The notes below the pieces were generated by a model, which saw nothing but the letters and a program-made list of their open reading frames with translations, was not told the DNA's origin and made no database searches. Of a DNA stretch of 8,649 bases, positions 6,138 to 8,649 are shown in pieces. Each line of letters begins with the position of its first letter. Positions within the stretch are counted from its first letter, which is position 1. Origin of the DNA: Actinomycetes bacterium (lineage in GTDB: Bacteria; Actinomycetota; Acidimicrobiia; Acidimicrobiales; Microtrichaceae). The stretch is from NCBI GenBank assembly GCA_023434535.1, contig JAEYSR010000129.1, positions 1-8,649 on the forward strand. Reading direction: 5' to 3'. Both the position numbers and the translations under genes were made by a program.

Positions 6138-6895
6138 GCGCCCCGGGCCTCCAGGACGTCGCGCAGCACCGAGGGGCGATCCGTCAGCAGGCCGTCGACG
6201 CCGAGGTCGAGCAGCCGGTGCATCTCGGCCGGCTCGTCGATCGTCCAGACGTGGACCTGTGCCCCGACGGCGTGGGCCGCGTCGACGAACGCCGCGGTGA
6301 CCAGCGTGACGTTGCGGTACCGCACCGGGACCTGGAGGCAGCCGAACGCCGCCGTGGCGCGTCGACGCCGGGCGACCGGCACCCGGGACGCCGCGGCGAG
6401 GCGGGCCACCTCCCTCGGACCGGCCGCCGTGCACAGCTCGGCACCGACGAGCGAGCGGATGCGCGCCAGTCGACCGTCGGAGAACGCCCCGATGTTCACG
6501 CGGTCGACCGCCCGATGGCGGTGGAGGGTCCGGGCGAGCGACACCAGCGCGCCGTCCGCCTTCGGGTCGATGTTCCACCGCACGTCGGGGAACGCCTCGA
6601 GGAGCTCGTCCAGGGTCGGGATCGGATCGGTCCCGGCGATCCGGACCGATCGCAGCTCCGCTGCCGTCCGCGACGCCACGGTGCCGACGTGGTCGGTCAC
6701 CCGGTCGAGCACGTCGTCGTGGAACGCGACGAGCTCACCGTCGACCGTGGCGTGCACGTCGGTCTCCAGGTAGCGGAAGCCCAGCTCGTACGCCGCGGTG
6801 AACGACCGCAGCGTGTTCTCGGGCGCCACCTCGTGGCCGCCCCTGTGGGCGATCGCGAGCGGTCGCGGTGCGTCGAGGTAGGCGTACCGGGACAT
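6128..6895 (-). CDS. Glycerophosphodiester phosphodiesterase (GDPD family)
   Basis: This is predicted to hydrolyse glycerophosphodiesters, such as deacylated phospholipids, to sn-glycerol 3-phosphate and an alcohol. It has 255 residues, a normal length for the short single-domain bacterial form. Motifs are AHRGG (16-20, His17 and Arg18), APENTLRSF (24-32, Glu26), the metal site ETDVHAT (44-50, Glu44, Asp46), AFHDD (58-61 plus, His59), WNIDPK (107-112, where other families often have Glu), a late VHVWTID stretch and the closing GLLTDRP. His17 and His59 fit the acid/base pair of the family. No signal peptide is visible, so it is probably cytoplasmic. The ATG at 6895 has no Shine-Dalgarno; TACCCT ends 7 nt before it, which fits a leaderless transcript. 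The 3' end overlaps the transglycosylase start. Substrate is not determined. Confidence 0.93.
   Translation of the reverse strand: MSRYAYLDAPRPLAIAHRGGHEVAPENTLRSFTAAYELGFRYLETDVHATVDGELVAFHDDVLDRVTDHVGTVASRTAAELRSVRIAGTDPIPTLDELLEAFPDVRWNIDPKADGALVSLARTLHRHRAVDRVNIGAFSDGRLARIRSLVGAELCTAAGPREVARLAAASRVPVARRRRATAAFGCLQVPVRYRNVTLVTAAFVDAAHAVGAQVHVWTIDEPAEMHRLLDLGVDGLLTDRPSVLRDVLEARGAWH
6148..6152 (-). promoter_or_regulatory. Ribosome binding site of the transglycosylase gene
   Basis: GGAGG on the minus strand, 10 nt before the GTG at 6137 and inside the GDPD coding end. It decides the transglycosylase start and argues for translation from the GDPD message. Confidence 0.6.
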
Positions 6896-6902
6896 CGTCG
6901 TG

Positions 6903-6908
6903 AGGGTA
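6903..6908 (-). promoter_or_regulatory. Leaderless -10 element candidate of the GDPD gene
   Basis: TACCCT on the minus strand fits TAnnnT and ends 7 nt before the ATG at 6895, placing the transcription start on the A of ATG. No -35 consensus is seen. The lack of any Shine-Dalgarno supports this reading. Confidence 0.4.
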
Positions 6909-6939
6909 CCGGCGCCGCCCCACCACGACGCTGCGCCGA

Positions 6940-6957
6940 CCCAGCACCGGTGCCGGG
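6940..6957 (-). terminator. Possible stem-loop terminator after the acyl-CoA synthetase gene
   Basis: In minus-strand RNA CCCGGCA pairs with UGCUGGG (7 bp, one G-U) around the 4-nt loop CCGG. It lies about 35 nt past the synthetase stop and before the GDPD promoter candidate. The G-U pair would be an A-C mismatch on the other strand. No U-tract follows. Confidence 0.35.
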
Positions 6958-6991
6958 ACCGGGCCGGGAGCGAGTCCGGGACGGGATCGCC

Positions 6992-8566
6992 TCAGATCGT
7001 GCGGCCCGCCGCCGCCCAGTACTCGTCCTTGAGAAGCCGCTTGTACAGCTTGCCCGTCGGGTGTCGGGGCAGCTCCTCCCGGAAGTCGACCGATCGGGGG
7101 CACTTCACGTCCGCCAGGTGCTCCCGGCAGAAGGCGACGAGCTCGGCCGACAGCGCTGCGGCCTGCTCGTCGTCCTCCGGCATCTGCTCCGGCTGCACGA
7201 CGGCCTTGACCTCCTCGCCGAAGTCGTCGTTCGGGATCCCGAACACGGCCACGTCGAGCACCTTCGGGTGCATCGTCAGGACGTTCTCCGCCTCCTGCGG
7301 GTACACGTTCACCCCGCCGGTGATGATCATGTACGCCTTGCGGTCGGTGAGGTAGAGGAAGCCGTCGCTGTCCACGTAGCCGACGTCGCCGAGCGTGGAC
7401 CACCCGTCGCGCAGGTAGGACTCCGCCGTCTTGTCGGGGTCGTTGTGGTAGCTGAAGTTCGCCTCCGACTCGAAGTACACGGTTCCGGACTCGCCCACGG
7501 GGACCTCCTCGCCGTCGTCGCCGACGATGTGGAGGGTGCCGACGATCGGCTTGCCGACCGTCCCCGGATGGGCCAGCCAGTCCTCGGACGCCGTGTAGAC
7601 GAATCCGTTGCCCTCGGTGCCCGCGTAGTACTCGTGCAGGACCGGACCCCACCAGTCGATCATCTGGCGCTTGACCGTGACGGGACACGGTGCCGCGGCG
7701 TGGACTGCAACCTGGATCGACGACACGTCGTAGCGGTTCCGGACGTCCTCGGGCAGCTTCAGCATGCGCACGAACATCGTGGGGACGAACTGGCCGAACG
7801 TGACGCCGTAGCGCTCGATGTTCGCCAGGGCCTGCTCGGCGTCGAAGTGCTCCATGACCACGACCGTGCCGCCCGCCCTCTGCACCTGGAGGCAGAACCG
7901 CAGCGGCGCGGCGTGGTACAGCGGAGCCGGGGAGAGGTACACGGTGTCGGGGTTCGCCCCGAACAGGCCGGCGACCAGCATGAAGAGCGCATCGGGAGTG
8001 CCGAGCGGGACGTCGCGCAACGGGACCTTGACGCCCTTCGGCCGTCCCGTCGTCCCCGAGGAGTACAGCATGTCCATCCCCTCGACGGCGCCGGCCAGGG
8101 GCTCCGGAGACTGGGAGGCGACGGCGTCGAGGAACGGCTCGTAGCCGGGCACGGTGCCGTCGAGCATGAACCGGTGCTCGACGAGGGGGGTCGCGTCCGC
8201 GACCGGTCGGGCGACGTCGGACTTGTACGCCGAGGTGATGAACACCTTCGCCCCGCAGTCGTCGACGATGTAGGCCATCTCCTCGGCCGTCAGCCGCGAG
8301 GAGATCGCCGTGTAGTACAGGCCGGCGTAGTGGGCACCCCACGCGATCGAGAGGAACCACGGGTGGTTCTCCATGCAGAAGGCGACGTGGTCGCCCGGCT
8401 GCAGGCCCAGGCTGCGGAACAGGTGGGCGATGCGGTTCGCCCGTTCGTGCAGCTCCGCGTAGGTGACCTCGGCGATCGACGCACCGTCGGTCGACACCAC
8501 CCGGTAGGCGATGGCGTCGGGCCGGCTGGCGGCGTGGGCCCCGGGGAAGAACAGGTCGTCGCTCAT
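6992..8566 (-). CDS. Acyl-CoA synthetase / AMP-dependent CoA ligase (FadD-type)
   Basis: This enzyme activates a carboxylic acid with ATP to an acyl-adenylate and transfers it to coenzyme A. It has 524 residues, typical of the ANL superfamily. Motifs in order: the phosphate-binding loop YSSGTTGRPKGV (168-179), SPAPLYHAAPL (212-222), HEYYAGTEGNGF (311-322, A5 motif), the ATP-ribose aspartate in GWSTLGDVGY (388-397, Asp394), the hinge LTDRKAYMIITGGVNVYPQE (406-425) and the C-terminal PTGK with catalytic Lys506. No signal or membrane segment is seen, so it is cytoplasmic. The ATG at 8566 has no Shine-Dalgarno but has TACCGT ending 6 nt upstream. The next gene is 96 bp away and seems to have its own start signal. 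The acid used (medium/long-chain fatty acid, sterol side chain or other) cannot be read from these motifs. Confidence 0.95.
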   Translation of the reverse strand: MSDDLFFPGAHAASRPDAIAYRVVSTDGASIAEVTYAELHERANRIAHLFRSLGLQPGDHVAFCMENHPWFLSIAWGAHYAGLYYTAISSRLTAEEMAYIVDDCGAKVFITSAYKSDVARPVADATPLVEHRFMLDGTVPGYEPFLDAVASQSPEPLAGAVEGMDMLYSSGTTGRPKGVKVPLRDVPLGTPDALFMLVAGLFGANPDTVYLSPAPLYHAAPLRFCLQVQRAGGTVVVMEHFDAEQALANIERYGVTFGQFVPTMFVRMLKLPEDVRNRYDVSSIQVAVHAAAPCPVTVKRQMIDWWGPVLHEYYAGTEGNGFVYTASEDWLAHPGTVGKPIVGTLHIVGDDGEEVPVGESGTVYFESEANFSYHNDPDKTAESYLRDGWSTLGDVGYVDSDGFLYLTDRKAYMIITGGVNVYPQEAENVLTMHPKVLDVAVFGIPNDDFGEEVKAVVQPEQMPEDDEQAAALSAELVAFCREHLADVKCPRSVDFREELPRHPTGKLYKRLLKDEYWAAAGRTI

Positions 8567-8572
8567 GGCGGC

Positions 8573-8578
8573 ACGGTA
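8573..8578 (-). promoter_or_regulatory. Leaderless -10 element candidate of the acyl-CoA synthetase gene
   Basis: TACCGT on the minus strand fits TAnnnT and ends 6 nt before the ATG at 8566. The bases GGTACC are shared with the GDPD element at 6903-6908. No Shine-Dalgarno and no clear -35 are present. Confidence 0.38.
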
Positions 8579-8649
8579 CCCGGAGCGCCGGTGGCGGACG
8601 GGGCCGCCCCGACCCCGGCGCCCGGACCGGCGCCGCCTCGCCCCGGGGC

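Noticed and set aside
6138..6578. Upstream extension of the transglycosylase frame
   Set aside because: It overlaps the GDPD gene in another frame and is Arg/Gly-rich. A GTG with GGAGG and a signal-like segment starts at 6137.
6944..6953. Perfect 10-bp palindrome GCACCGGTGC as an operator
   Set aside because: It is better explained as the core of the larger stem-loop at 6940-6957, and there is only one copy.
6735..8360. Minus-strand frame of 541 codons overlapping the acyl-CoA synthetase in another frame
   Set aside because: It is Arg/Pro/Gly-rich and low-complexity; the synthetase frame holds all the ANL motifs.
8599..8611. Palindrome CGGGG-N3-CCCCG upstream of the acyl-CoA synthetase
   Set aside because: It is short and pure G/C in a very GC-rich stretch, so chance is sufficient.

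Overview
The window is very GC-rich. Its coding frames have G or C at almost every third position, GTG starts are frequent, and the lipoprotein signal is of Gram-positive type. This points to a high-GC actinobacterium. An Acidimicrobiia-like lineage is a guess from the style of the binding protein and cannot be proved here. All seven genes lie on the minus strand, so they read from high to low coordinates. The many long plus-strand open frames are shadows of GC-biased codons. No RNA gene, mobile element, CRISPR array or pseudogene was seen.

Right part (8566 to 4944), in transcription order. A FadD-type acyl-CoA synthetase comes first. A 96-bp gap follows, then a glycerophosphodiester phosphodiesterase (GDPD). 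Its 3' end overlaps by 10 bp the start of a secreted, coiled-coil MltB-like lytic transglycosylase. The synthetase and the GDPD both lack a Shine-Dalgarno sequence and carry a TAnnnT -10-like hexamer 6-7 nt before the ATG, which suggests leaderless transcripts. The transglycosylase has its own GGAGG and probably depends on the GDPD message.

Left part (4874 to 1): a Dpp/Opp-type peptide ABC importer operon in the order lipoprotein binding protein, permease B, permease C, ATPase. The ATPase runs off the window. The last three genes are tightly coupled, with overlaps of 14 bp and 4 bp. The binding-protein gene is separated from them by 111 bp holding a strong stem-loop, the usual layout for making more binding protein than membrane complex. 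A possible second ATPase (DppF type) would lie outside the window, downstream or fused.

The most interesting part is the control region of the importer (about 4782-4874). It has a perfect TTGACA -35 and a -10-like TAAAGT inside a small inverted repeat. Just downstream of the predicted start point are two tandem GTGA-N6-TCAC palindromes, 19 bp centre to centre, resembling Crp/Fnr-family operators. A larger inverted repeat (ACCTGCC/GGCAGGT) overlaps one of them. This looks like a tightly repressed nutrient-uptake operon. No wholly new system is evident; the rest is ordinary metabolism, transport and cell-wall turnover.
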